64,000 nucleotides of DNA from the NCBI GenBank assembly GCA_019322895.1, contig JAHWHZ010000001.1, positions 372,001 through 436,000 on the forward strand, written 5' to 3'. Source of the DNA: Candidatus Woesearchaeota archaeon. Lineage in GTDB: Archaea; Nanobdellota; Nanobdellia; Woesearchaeales; ARS49. The position numbers and the translations under genes were made by a program. Below are positions 16,638 through 24,524 of this stretch, piece after piece. The number at the start of each line of letters is the position of its first letter. Position 1 is the first letter of the stretch. The notes below the pieces were generated by a model, which saw only the letters and a program-made list of their open reading frames with translations, ran no database searches and was not told the DNA's origin.

Positions 16638-17981
16638 ATGGTTTATGAGATAGTTCTTGGCAGGGATGAGGCAGAAAAAGAGAAGTGGGGTACTGAAGGT
16701 TCTATTCTTTTAGGAAAACAGTATGTGAAGATGGGTCCTGTAACCACTCTTTCACAGCCGGTGTATCTTGATGTCAATAAGGCGCATGTCACCTTTGTCT
16801 GTGGAAAAAGAGGTTCTGGAAAGTCTTACTGTCTTGGTGTTATTGCAGAAGGAATTGCAACTATTGAGGAAAAATTCCGTGAAAAGCTTTCTGTGCTAAT
16901 GCTTGATACAATGGGCATTTACTGGACAATGAAATATCCTAATCATCAGGACGAACTATTATTGAAAGAGTGGGGCATGGAAGGAAAAGCAATTGAGAAT
17001 GTGAGAATCTTCACTCCAACAGGTTATTTTCAGGAATATAAAGATAAAGGAATCCCCACAGACTTCCCGTTCTCAATAAATCCTGCAGAGCTTGCTCCTG
17101 AAGACTGGAATCTTACGTTTGATATCAGTGCAAATGATCCTATTGCAGTGTTTATTGAGAGAACAATCTTGACTTTGAAAAAAGCAGGAAAAGCATATGA
17201 CATTCCTGATATATTAGATGCTCTTGATAAGGACGAGCGCGAGGATCCAAAAGTCAAGAATGCTGCAGTCAACCGATTCAAGTCTGTTAAAGAATGGGGT
17301 ATTTTTTCAAAAGAAGCTACTCCTATGAAAGACCTTGCAAAAGCAGGAACTGTGAATGTTCTTGACTTGAGTGCTTATGCCTTGATGCCTGGTGGGTGGA
17401 AGATAAAGCATCTTGTCATGGGTATTGTGTGCGGAAAATTATTCATTGAAAGGATGGTCGTAAGAAAAGGAGAGGAGTTCAGCTCTATCCGTTCTGCAGT
17501 GCATTATATTGCCACAGAAGAGTCTGAAGAAGAAGCCAAGCTTAAGAAAGAAAAGATGCCTGTTGTCTGGATAATGATTGATGAGGCTCATGAATTTCTT
17601 CCTAAAGAAGGAAAGACTGCTGCAAGTGATGCCTTGATGACTTTATTGAGAGAAGGCAGGCAGCCAGGTGTTGCTCTTGTTCTTGCCACGCAGCAGCCTG
17701 GAAAGATACATACAGATGCGATGACCCAGTCTGACATCATTCTTGCCCACAGGCTTACTGCAAAAGTTGATACAGATGCTTTAGGAGCTTTGCTGCAAAG
17801 CTACTTGAGAACTGGATTAGACAAGGCTCTTGCAGAGCTGCCAAAGGTCGCTGGGGCATGCCTTGCTGTTGATGATGTAAATGAAAGAATGTATCCTATA
17901 CGTGTCAGGCCGAGATTCAGCTGGCATGGCGGCAGTGCTCCTGAATTAATAAAAGAAAAGAAAAAATTATTTGAGTTCTAG
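16638..17981 (+). CDS. HerA-like (DUF87) hexameric ATPase
   Basis: The 447-residue protein is an FtsK/HerA-superfamily ATPase. An N-terminal beta segment precedes Walker A CGKRGSGKSYCLG; Walker B is VVWIMIDEAHEFLP; a later LVLATQQPGK and QSDIILAHRL supply sensor and arginine-finger elements. HerA proper pairs with NurA and Mre11-Rad50, none of which is adjacent, so a specific role in end resection cannot be assigned. It could instead be a general DNA translocase. It follows dnaG on the same strand with its own AT-rich promoter region. Confidence 0.85.
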   Translation: MVYEIVLGRDEAEKEKWGTEGSILLGKQYVKMGPVTTLSQPVYLDVNKAHVTFVCGKRGSGKSYCLGVIAEGIATIEEKFREKLSVLMLDTMGIYWTMKYPNHQDELLLKEWGMEGKAIENVRIFTPTGYFQEYKDKGIPTDFPFSINPAELAPEDWNLTFDISANDPIAVFIERTILTLKKAGKAYDIPDILDALDKDEREDPKVKNAAVNRFKSVKEWGIFSKEATPMKDLAKAGTVNVLDLSAYALMPGGWKIKHLVMGIVCGKLFIERMVVRKGEEFSSIRSAVHYIATEESEEEAKLKKEKMPVVWIMIDEAHEFLPKEGKTAASDALMTLLREGRQPGVALVLATQQPGKIHTDAMTQSDIILAHRLTAKVDTDALGALLQSYLRTGLDKALAELPKVAGACLAVDDVNERMYPIRVRPRFSWHGGSAPELIKEKKKLFEF

Positions 17982-17982
17982 C

Positions 17983-18828
17983 TTATTCTGTAGGCTGCTC
18001 TTCTGTAAATGCAGGCACTACGTCCTCTTCTTTCAGTGTATTGAACTGGAAGTTTGAGAACTGGTATGATTCCTCTTTGTCGTCTGGGTGTATTATCTTG
18101 AACTGCAGAGGAATTCCGTAGGAGTTGTCAAGCCACATCTCTACTCTTGAATCGTCTTTTGGATATTGTATCTTCAAGGCGCTTCTCTTGTCAACAACCT
18201 CTGGACCAAGAAGCTCTGGTGTTGTGATATCAGCAAGCCATTCATAAGGCGTCTTTCTCCTGTATTCGTCATATTCTACATCATCAAATACTCTTCCTGT
18301 ATTGTCAAAGTCAGGGAACACGCATCTTCTCGGGCTTTCGCATCTTGCTGTGGCTGTTTTCTTTGTAGTGTCCAGATATACTGTGTCAAAGTAGTCTTTA
18401 TGCATATAATAATTTTCTTCATATAGTTTTACTTTGATCTTGTCTCCTCTGACATGATATGTGTCAAGGAATCTTCCGCTTGTCTCAGGGCTTGCATAAA
18501 GATAGCTCATGCTTGTAAGTTTCTGGTCTGCTCTTTCCAGCAGGGATTTCAGTTCTGCAGGCAGTTCTTTAGGAGCTGTTTTTGTTTCTTCTTTTTTAGG
18601 CTCTGGAGCGGGAGCAGTTTCTTCTTTCTTCAACGGCTCTATCTCTATCTCTTCTTTTTTAGGTTCAACAACTTTTTCATCAACAGTTTCTTTTGCAGCT
18701 TCTTTTGGAGCTTCTTCTGAAACTTCTTCTGTTTCAGCAGCACCTTCTTGCTTGAAGTCTAATGGCGCGCAAGCTACTAATAGTGCCAGCAAAAGAGACA
18801 TTGCTATCAGCAAGTATATTTTTTTCAT
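17983..18828 (-). CDS. Predicted lipoprotein with charged linker
   Basis: The signal peptide MKKIYLLIAMSLLLALLVACAP contains a lipobox-like LVAC, so Cys20 is the probable anchor. Residues 25-95 are a low-complexity Glu/Lys/Pro/Thr stalk, and the remaining 180 residues look beta-rich, with a C-terminal region resembling LolA/LppX-type outer-surface folds (YLYASPETSGRF, LDNSYGIPLQFKI). That resemblance is an impression only. A surface-exposed role is likely. The stalk resembles that of the lipoprotein at 7.6 kb. Confidence 0.72.
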   Translation of the reverse strand: MKKIYLLIAMSLLLALLVACAPLDFKQEGAAETEEVSEEAPKEAAKETVDEKVVEPKKEEIEIEPLKKEETAPAPEPKKEETKTAPKELPAELKSLLERADQKLTSMSYLYASPETSGRFLDTYHVRGDKIKVKLYEENYYMHKDYFDTVYLDTTKKTATARCESPRRCVFPDFDNTGRVFDDVEYDEYRRKTPYEWLADITTPELLGPEVVDKRSALKIQYPKDDSRVEMWLDNSYGIPLQFKIIHPDDKEESYQFSNFQFNTLKEEDVVPAFTEEQPTE

Positions 18829-18845
18829 TTTTTATTCCCCCCGGT

Positions 18846-19055
18846 TTATTTCTTTTTCTTTTTCTCGTATAAAGGCAGTACTGGCTTTGATTGTGTCATT
18901 GAAACCAGTGTTGCTATGATCATCAGCAAAAACACAAGGCCAAATGCAAATGCCCAGTTCAAGGATATCTTTGGCAGGTATATCACTGATACTAAAAAGC
19001 CGATTATGCCTATTAGCATAAAAGATGATTTTAATGGTGCTGCTCTCCAAACCAT
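18846..19055 (-). CDS. Small two-helix membrane protein
   Basis: The 69-residue protein has two predicted membrane helices, about residues 10-27 and 31-50, and a Lys-rich tail (EKKKKK). No family is recognised. The frame is preferred over the overlapping one at 18832-19050 because only this one has consistent hydrophobic segments. GAGGTAAGAACATG supplies a ribosome-binding site. It precedes the lipoprotein gene on the same strand. Confidence 0.65.
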   Translation of the reverse strand: MVWRAAPLKSSFMLIGIIGFLVSVIYLPKISLNWAFAFGLVFLLMIIATLVSMTQSKPVLPLYEKKKKK

Positions 19056-19106
19056 GTTCTTACCTCTTGTTTTAAGTGTATAATATATATGAATTTATAT
19101 TATTTT

Positions 19107-20198
19107 CTATTGAAACTTGATGAAATTGAGTTTATTTACTTGTTTCTTGGCTTTTTTCAGCTTCTCATTAAAGTCCTTCATGAATTCTGTCATCAATTCG
19201 CACGCTTTTTTCTTGTCATCTCCGCAGGTAAGCTCTCCTGTCTTGCATTTCTGGAATACTTGGTTTAATTCGTCATCTTGCTCCATCAGGTGCTGTTTGA
19301 ACATTTCAAATATCATGCACTGTTCTGGCTGGCCCCCAATTTTCCTTTGTTCTTCCACTGTATCTCTTCCGCCTGTTTTTGCTCTTTTGAGCTTTTTAAC
19401 AACTTCCTTTATGTCTTCTGGCAGGTCTATGTTGCCGCTTGGCCTTGATTTTGACATTTTTATTGCCCCGTCTAGAGAAGGCGTGAACTTATGGTATATT
19501 GAAGATACTGGGATAAAGCCGTATTTTGACTTTACTCTTGACACCACATCTCTGGCCAGTCTTATGTGCGGGTCTTGGTCTATGCCTATTGGGATTATGC
19601 CGGGCATTTTTTTCTTGAATTGCGGGTAAAGAACATCTCCTACTTGTGTTACTGCTGCCATTATTCTTCCTGGATCTGCATCTCCGTATATTGCCTTGAA
19701 TTCATTTAGTGTTATTTTTTTGGCAAACTCGTATGCCATGTTCATTACATCCTTGTTTTCTGATTGAAAATAGAATATTGTTTTTTCTGGGTCTAGTCCT
19801 AGGGCAATGTATGCAGGTATATGAAAGTCCATTGCTCTTTTTCTTGCCTGTTCTAATGTGACGCCTCTTGTTGATGCTGCTTCTAGGTCTGCTACAAGTA
19901 TGTATGTTTCTGCTCCATGCTCTTGAAAGTATTTGAGGTTCTCTACAACCATCTTGTTGCCAAAGTGTATCTTGTCTCCTGTTGGCATTATTCCTGACAA
20001 TGCATAGAATGGCTTTTTTTTCTTTATGCAGTCTGCGATTATCTTGAGGTCTCTTCCTGCAAATACAACCCCTCTGCGCATCATCCTGTTAGGGTCTGGA
20101 AACATAGAACTATCAAAAACCTCTAGTCCAAAGCTCTTGACTATCTTTTCATAGTCTTCTTCAAGTTCAGAGCCCCATGGGTCTATTATCTTTGCCAT
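19107..20198 (-). CDS. trpS: Tryptophanyl-tRNA synthetase
   Basis: A class Ic synthetase that charges tRNA-Trp. It has the HIGH-equivalent TGDKIHFGNKM and the KMSKS motif AIKMSKSRPSGN, with the archaeal/eukaryotic-type GIDQDPHIRLARDV region. Length of 363 residues is normal. The GIMPTG element next to HFGN distinguishes TrpRS from TyrRS. It follows the COG1325 protein gene on the same strand with a 12-nt gap. Confidence 0.95.
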   Translation of the reverse strand: MAKIIDPWGSELEEDYEKIVKSFGLEVFDSSMFPDPNRMMRRGVVFAGRDLKIIADCIKKKKPFYALSGIMPTGDKIHFGNKMVVENLKYFQEHGAETYILVADLEAASTRGVTLEQARKRAMDFHIPAYIALGLDPEKTIFYFQSENKDVMNMAYEFAKKITLNEFKAIYGDADPGRIMAAVTQVGDVLYPQFKKKMPGIIPIGIDQDPHIRLARDVVSRVKSKYGFIPVSSIYHKFTPSLDGAIKMSKSRPSGNIDLPEDIKEVVKKLKRAKTGGRDTVEEQRKIGGQPEQCMIFEMFKQHLMEQDDELNQVFQKCKTGELTCGDDKKKACELMTEFMKDFNEKLKKAKKQVNKLNFIKFQ

Positions 20199-20210
20199 AG
20201 CTCTAGCTTT

Positions 20211-20663
20211 CTATTTGGCTTTTAATAACTTTTCGATTGCTTCTAGCGCGATTTCTCTTTTGCTTGGAAATGCCGCTATGTGAAGCTTTATGTGGAAGCA
20301 GTTTCCGCTGTCTGTTATCTCATATTCTTTGTTTAATAGTTTATCTTTGTCAAATCTTATGAAGAAGTGCAGGTGGTTGTCCAGCCTTGATTCTGCCTGG
20401 CTCAACAACATCTCTTTTTGTTCTTTTGTTAGTTTTTCTAATAAATGTTTCAGGAATGCATTTGTGTGCCTTGGCTTTTCCAGCTCTATCTTGAGTATTC
20501 TTATCTTTTTATCCTCAAATCCTGCTGCACTCTTTTGCTGCACCTGTATCTTCTCTTTTTCTATGTCAAAAGGAATAAATGATAATAATGCTGACTTTAT
20601 TTCTTCTGGGTCTTCATCTTCTTTGATGAACACAGAAACAACTGCTTTATTCAGGACTTTCAT
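20211..20663 (-). CDS. COG1325-type RNA-binding protein (exosome-associated family)
   Basis: The 150-residue protein matches the archaeal family annotated as predicted exosome subunit or RNA-binding protein: an L5-like fold opening, then FIRFDKDKLLNKEYEITDSGNCFHIKLHIAAFPSKR, split here by the FHIKL strand. Biochemical function is not settled. It begins 52 nt from the divergent presenilin-like gene, with shared AT-rich promoters, and is likely co-transcribed with trpS. Confidence 0.75.
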   Translation of the reverse strand: MKVLNKAVVSVFIKEDEDPEEIKSALLSFIPFDIEKEKIQVQQKSAAGFEDKKIRILKIELEKPRHTNAFLKHLLEKLTKEQKEMLLSQAESRLDNHLHFFIRFDKDKLLNKEYEITDSGNCFHIKLHIAAFPSKREIALEAIEKLLKAK

Positions 20664-20715
20664 ATCTTTATAGAAAAAGAATATATTTATATATGTTTGC
20701 GATATTTTTTGCCTT

Positions 20716-21600
20716 ATGAAGCATGCAGTGAAAATAACATTATTTTTAGTGGCGCTTTTTCTGGCTACTCAGTTTATCGGGCTTATTATCACCAGCAGGT
20801 ATGTTGATGTTACGCAGACTGTAGAGACAGGAGAGCTTACCTGGAAAGCATTGCCAGGTATTGGCGGAGTAGACATTTCGCGGCCTGATATTGATCCTGC
20901 CAAATCATTCTTGTATATCCTTGGAGCCATTGTTATTGGTACGATTATAATATTGATATTAGTGAAATGGAAAAAGATAAGCTTATGGAAACTCTGGTTC
21001 TTTGTTGCAGTGGCTCTTTGCTTGCATGTCGCGTTTTCTGCATTTATCTCAGCAAATATCTCTATATTCCTTGCAATTATCCTTGCCTTGGTTAAAGTCT
21101 ATAGGCCGAACATATTTGTTCATAATTTCACAGAATTGTTCATTTACAGCGGGCTTGCAGTTATTTTTGTCCCTGTGATGAACCTGTTTGCTGCTTTTGC
21201 ATTGATGATCTTGTTGTCTTTGTATGACATGTATGCTGTCTGGAAGTCAAAGCACATGATTCACATGGCAAAATTTCAGACAAAAAGCGGTGTCTTTGCA
21301 GGCTTGCTCATGCCGTACAAGCTGAAACTGCCGAAGAAACCAAAAGTGAAAGGGAAACTGGTTAAAGTCAAGACAGCCATATTGGGTGGAGGGGATCTTG
21401 GTTTCCCGTTGATTTTTGCAGGAGTTGTTTTCAAGAGCGTTGGATTGTACAAGGCGATGATTATTCCTGTTTTTGCAGCAATTGCTTTATTGATGCTTTT
21501 ATTGCTTGGAAAAAAGAACAAGTTTTATCCTGCAATGCCTTTTATAAGTGCTGGCTGTTTTGTGGGCTATCTTGTTATTCTTCTTTCTTCTTTGCTTTAG
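20716..21600 (+). CDS. Presenilin-like intramembrane aspartyl protease (PSH family)
   Basis: The 294-residue protein has nine predicted membrane segments. The two catalytic aspartates are in SLYDMYAVW (YD motif) and GGGDLGFPLIFAG (GxGD motif), and a C-terminal YPAMPF replaces the usual PAL. This is the archaeal presenilin/signal-peptide-peptidase homologue, which cleaves transmembrane segments of type II proteins. Substrates are unknown. The C-terminus overlaps the convergent MBL gene by 26 nt. Confidence 0.9.
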   Translation: MKHAVKITLFLVALFLATQFIGLIITSRYVDVTQTVETGELTWKALPGIGGVDISRPDIDPAKSFLYILGAIVIGTIIILILVKWKKISLWKLWFFVAVALCLHVAFSAFISANISIFLAIILALVKVYRPNIFVHNFTELFIYSGLAVIFVPVMNLFAAFALMILLSLYDMYAVWKSKHMIHMAKFQTKSGVFAGLLMPYKLKLPKKPKVKGKLVKVKTAILGGGDLGFPLIFAGVVFKSVGLYKAMIIPVFAAIALLMLLLLGKKNKFYPAMPFISAGCFVGYLVILLSSLL

Positions 21601-22396
21601 AGTAAAGATTGAGTGTTTTTTGCTTTAAGTCTGCAGAATAAGACAATGGGTCTATTGCTGTACCGTCTTCTGCTGCTATCACCTGGACTCCTGTCTGTTT
21701 TTGTATCTCTCTTGCCTCATATATCGGGTTTATGTTCAGCAGTTTTTTTCCAAAATGCGTGAGTATTGCAAGTTTTGGCTTTGCTTTCTTTATTATTTTA
21801 ACAATATCATCGCTGCTAAGAGTTTTTGGCTTCTTTGTCTTGAATGGATAAGTATGATTAAGTATAAGGATATCTGCTTTTTTGTATTGGTCGATTAATT
21901 CTTTCTTGTATTTTGTGTCAGATGTGTAGATTAAGATGAATTTTGGCGTGAAGAACTTGAAGCCGACTGTTTCTTTATCAGTGTGCTCTGTCTCCAAGGC
22001 TCTTACTTCTATGTTTTCTATGCCTATTTTCTTGCCTGGCTTTGCAGCGATTATCTTTTCAACACAGTTTTTGTGGAATTCTGTCAAGAATCCGCTTTTA
22101 AGGAAAGATTCGCTTGCAACCAAAACACCGTGCTTGTCTATTCCATTTAATGTCATTGCTGCTATCAATGCATTAACATCATTGCAGTGCCATAAATGCG
22201 CATGGCTCACTAGTATTGCTGTATGGTCTCTTACATTTATGCCGTGCCTTGCTGCCTGGATTAATGCTCCTGGCCCTGGGTCTATGTGAAACTGGCAGTC
22301 ATCTACCTGTATCACTATCCCTCCAGATGCCCTGGTCTGCTTGCTAGTGACTGCTATATCACCGCCTGTGCCCAGAAATAGTATTTTCGGCTCCAT
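21575..22396 (-). CDS. Metallo-beta-lactamase-fold hydrolase
   Basis: The sequence starts MEPKILFLGTGGDIAV and has the MBL motif SHAHLWHCND (HxHxxH), then further histidines (EHTDKETVGF, LILNHTYPF, ILTHFGKKLL). This is close to the tRNase Z/PhnP-like group, but it lacks the usual Asp in HxHxDH, having Trp instead, so metal binding at one site may be altered. I chose the internal ATG at 22396 because LFLGTGG is the family start. Substrate is unknown. Confidence 0.82.
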   Translation of the reverse strand: MEPKILFLGTGGDIAVTSKQTRASGGIVIQVDDCQFHIDPGPGALIQAARHGINVRDHTAILVSHAHLWHCNDVNALIAAMTLNGIDKHGVLVASESFLKSGFLTEFHKNCVEKIIAAKPGKKIGIENIEVRALETEHTDKETVGFKFFTPKFILIYTSDTKYKKELIDQYKKADILILNHTYPFKTKKPKTLSSDDIVKIIKKAKPKLAILTHFGKKLLNINPIYEAREIQKQTGVQVIAAEDGTAIDPLSYSADLKQKTLNLYSKAKKKEE

Positions 22397-22476
22397 GCTG
22401 TTTGCTATGCCCTGCCGGTTAATATGCATTTCTATACTGCAAAAGATATTAATACTGCTTGTTTTTACTTCCCTAT

Positions 22477-23331
22477 ATGGATATTAATAAAGCAAAAAAG
22501 ATAATTGAAAAAGAGACAAAAGCAGAGATTCGCCTACTTGAGGATGCAACAAAAGGCTGGGATCATAAGGTGTATATTGCACAGACAAATAAAGGCTGTT
22601 TTGTTCTCAGGGTTCCTATTAAGGACCGCAATAAGATAAAGATTCAAGCATGGGTCTGTAATAAATGGCATAAGTTGGGCGTTCCTGTCCCAAAACCTAT
22701 TATTCTTAGAAGGAATTATTTGGTTGAAGAGTGCATTCCTGGCATAGATATGGAGCACATAAAACTGACAAATATGCAAAGGAAAACCCTTATGCAAAAA
22801 TTATGCAGCTATTTAAAAAAAATGCATACAATAAAAACAAAAAAATATGGGCCTTTAGCAAAGCCTGGAATTGGAAAATATGACTCCTGGAAAGATTTCA
22901 CAGACACTCTTGCTGTTGATTGCCTCAGAAAATGCAGGCGCCAAGGAAAATTATCAAGAATAAAAGCAGAACAAATAAAGAAAGAATATGATCAATTTAA
23001 AGAATACTTATTAAATTTCAAAGATTCCCGGTTAGTTCATTCTGATTTATGCGCAGATAACATAATGATAAACAAAGGCAAGCTATCTGGAATTATAGAT
23101 GCTGCAGATGCACTCTCCGGAGATCCTTTGTTTGATATTGCAGTAATGTATTATGATACCGCAGATAAAAATATCATAAGGAACATATCAAAAACGTACG
23201 GCAAGATTGATTTCAAAATAGTGCGAGTTTATGCAATAATAGCTTGTCTTTGGGTGCTTGCATACCATAAAAGCAGGAAAGATATTTTAAAAGAGAAAAA
23301 AAAGCTGACGCGACTTCTGAGTACAGCATAA
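22477..23331 (+). CDS. Aminoglycoside phosphotransferase-like small-molecule kinase
   Basis: The 284-residue kinase-fold protein has the catalytic HSDLCADNIMI (HxDxxxxN) and the metal-binding GIIDAADALSGDPLFDIAV, as in APH/choline kinases. N-terminal ATP-binding features are FVLRVP and the following Lys. The family phosphorylates antibiotics, sugars or amines; the substrate here is unknown. ATG 22477 is preferred to the upstream TTG. An ATTAATAC TATA-like box at about 22450 suggests a short leader. Confidence 0.82.
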   Translation: MDINKAKKIIEKETKAEIRLLEDATKGWDHKVYIAQTNKGCFVLRVPIKDRNKIKIQAWVCNKWHKLGVPVPKPIILRRNYLVEECIPGIDMEHIKLTNMQRKTLMQKLCSYLKKMHTIKTKKYGPLAKPGIGKYDSWKDFTDTLAVDCLRKCRRQGKLSRIKAEQIKKEYDQFKEYLLNFKDSRLVHSDLCADNIMINKGKLSGIIDAADALSGDPLFDIAVMYYDTADKNIIRNISKTYGKIDFKIVRVYAIIACLWVLAYHKSRKDILKEKKKLTRLLSTA

Positions 23332-23367
23332 TACGAAACCTTTTTAAACAGTTTTGAGCTATTTCAT

Positions 23368-23645
23368 GCTGGGCAGGCTATACCGGGAGGTTAGCCGTCT
23401 CCTGTCACAGTAAATCGGCTTTATGACTGGGTGAAGTCTAGAAGAGGCATGAATAACGTTTATTGGTCTTGTCCTCAACTATGAAGCTCTGTCCTTCGGG
23501 ACCATTTGATGAGGAATCTGGTCAGGGTGGGAACACAGCAGCCATAACTTGTTAAACTGGTGCTCAAAGGGTAGCGGAGCCAAGGAAAGGTCAAGAATCA
23601 ACCAATAGATTGTATTTATGTCCATTCTTTGACATGCCTGCCCGC
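23368..23645 (+). ncRNA. ffs: Archaeal 7S signal recognition particle RNA
   Basis: The region holds the SRP helix-8 signature GGTCAGG-GTGGGAACAC-AGCAGCC (23520-23543), with its GGAA tetraloop that binds SRP54, and an Alu-domain CCTGTCAC. The ends pair as GGGCAGGC (23371-23378) with GCCTGCCC (23636-23643), giving archaeal helix 1. Helix 5 strands also match, for example GTCTAGAAGAGG-CAT near 23435 with ATG-CC-TTCTTTGAC before the 3' end, and CAATAG near 23605 with CGTTTATTGG. TTTTTAAAC at 23340-23348 is the promoter and CTTTT follows the end. Length of about 278 nt is short but plausible. Confidence 0.92.
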
Positions 23646-23717
23646 TTTTATTTATTGTTCCCACCCACTGGACAAGTATGCGTAGCGTTTATAAAGAAAA
23701 ATTACTTAATCTTCTCT

Positions 23718-24467
23718 ATGCCTAAAGAAGAATATTTGCTTGGTGAGAATATAATTCTAAAAGGAAATACTGCGCGAGTGCCGCGGTCTCGACATGAGTT
23801 AAATATTCCTGTGTTAGATGCAGACTTAGCTTATTTAGCAGGGTATCATTTAGGCGATGGATATTTAGAAGATAGTTTCAAAACATTTAAAAGAAGCGGA
23901 AAAGGAGGATATGAAATATCATATGCTGATTCTGATATTAAACAGATTGAATTGATAAACAGCATTATTAAAAATAAATTCGGGACAGGATTAACCATTA
24001 ATAAAAGACCTGCCAATAATGTTTGGATTGGCAGAATCGGGTCGTGTAAAATTTTGCATTGGTTTTTGCACAAAAAAGTAGGATTGCAGATGGGGAAAAA
24101 AAGCAAAATTTGTATTCCTAAGTGGATATTAACAAATGAAAATTTTCTTGCAATGTTTTTAAGCGGTTTTTTTGATGCTGAAGGTGATGTCAGCAAAACA
24201 ACTAATCGAAGATATAAAGATAAAATGTATTACAGAGTAAAAATACAATTAACTCAGAAAGAGAAGAACATTCTATTGGAGATAAAAGACGTGTTAAGAA
24301 AACTTTTTGCGATTAATTGCGACATCAACAAAAAATGGAACCAAGACGCGTTTACTTTACGAATTCTCTCGAAGAAAGCAGTTATACGCTTTAGAGAAAG
24401 AATCAATTTTAGAAATATGATCAAAAAAGAGAAATTAGATAAATTAATATCTGAAGTATATTTGTAA
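23718..24467 (+). CDS. LAGLIDADG homing endonuclease
   Basis: The 249-residue protein has two LAGLIDADG motifs, LAYLAGYHLGDGYLED (near residue 35) and LAMFLSGFFDAEGDVSK (near residue 155), so it can act as a monomer. The acids expected for metal-dependent cleavage, D in LGDG and E in DAEG, are present. It is free-standing, not within a protein gene, and begins 72 nt after the SRP RNA. The ATG at 23718 follows an AT-rich AATTACTTAATC region. A 15-nt copy of the SRP RNA 3' end lies 33 nt after its stop, so gene and flanks look like a mobile insertion. Confidence 0.9.
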   Translation: MPKEEYLLGENIILKGNTARVPRSRHELNIPVLDADLAYLAGYHLGDGYLEDSFKTFKRSGKGGYEISYADSDIKQIELINSIIKNKFGTGLTINKRPANNVWIGRIGSCKILHWFLHKKVGLQMGKKSKICIPKWILTNENFLAMFLSGFFDAEGDVSKTTNRRYKDKMYYRVKIQLTQKEKNILLEIKDVLRKLFAINCDINKKWNQDAFTLRILSKKAVIRFRERINFRNMIKKEKLDKLISEVYL

Positions 24468-24499
24468 AAAATCAAGCTTGCATTGTTTCGATCCTTTTG

Positions 24500-24514
24500 T
24501 GCCTGCCCGCTTTT
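24500..24514 (+). repeat. Second copy of the SRP RNA 3' end
   Basis: TGCCTGCCCGCTTTT here is identical to 23635-23649, the SRP RNA 3' terminus with its T-run. The preceding ATCCTTTT also resembles ATTCTTT before the first copy, so similarity extends about 25 nt. The two copies bracket the LAGLIDADG gene with a period of 865 nt, like attL/attR of an element inserted at an RNA gene end. Confidence 0.85.
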
Positions 24515-24524
24515 CTTTTTAGAA

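Noticed and set aside
23368..24514. SRP RNA interrupted by an intron encoding the LAGLIDADG protein
   Set aside because: The first 3' end already completes helices 1 and 5 with the 5' strand, so no exon is missing; flanking duplication fits better.
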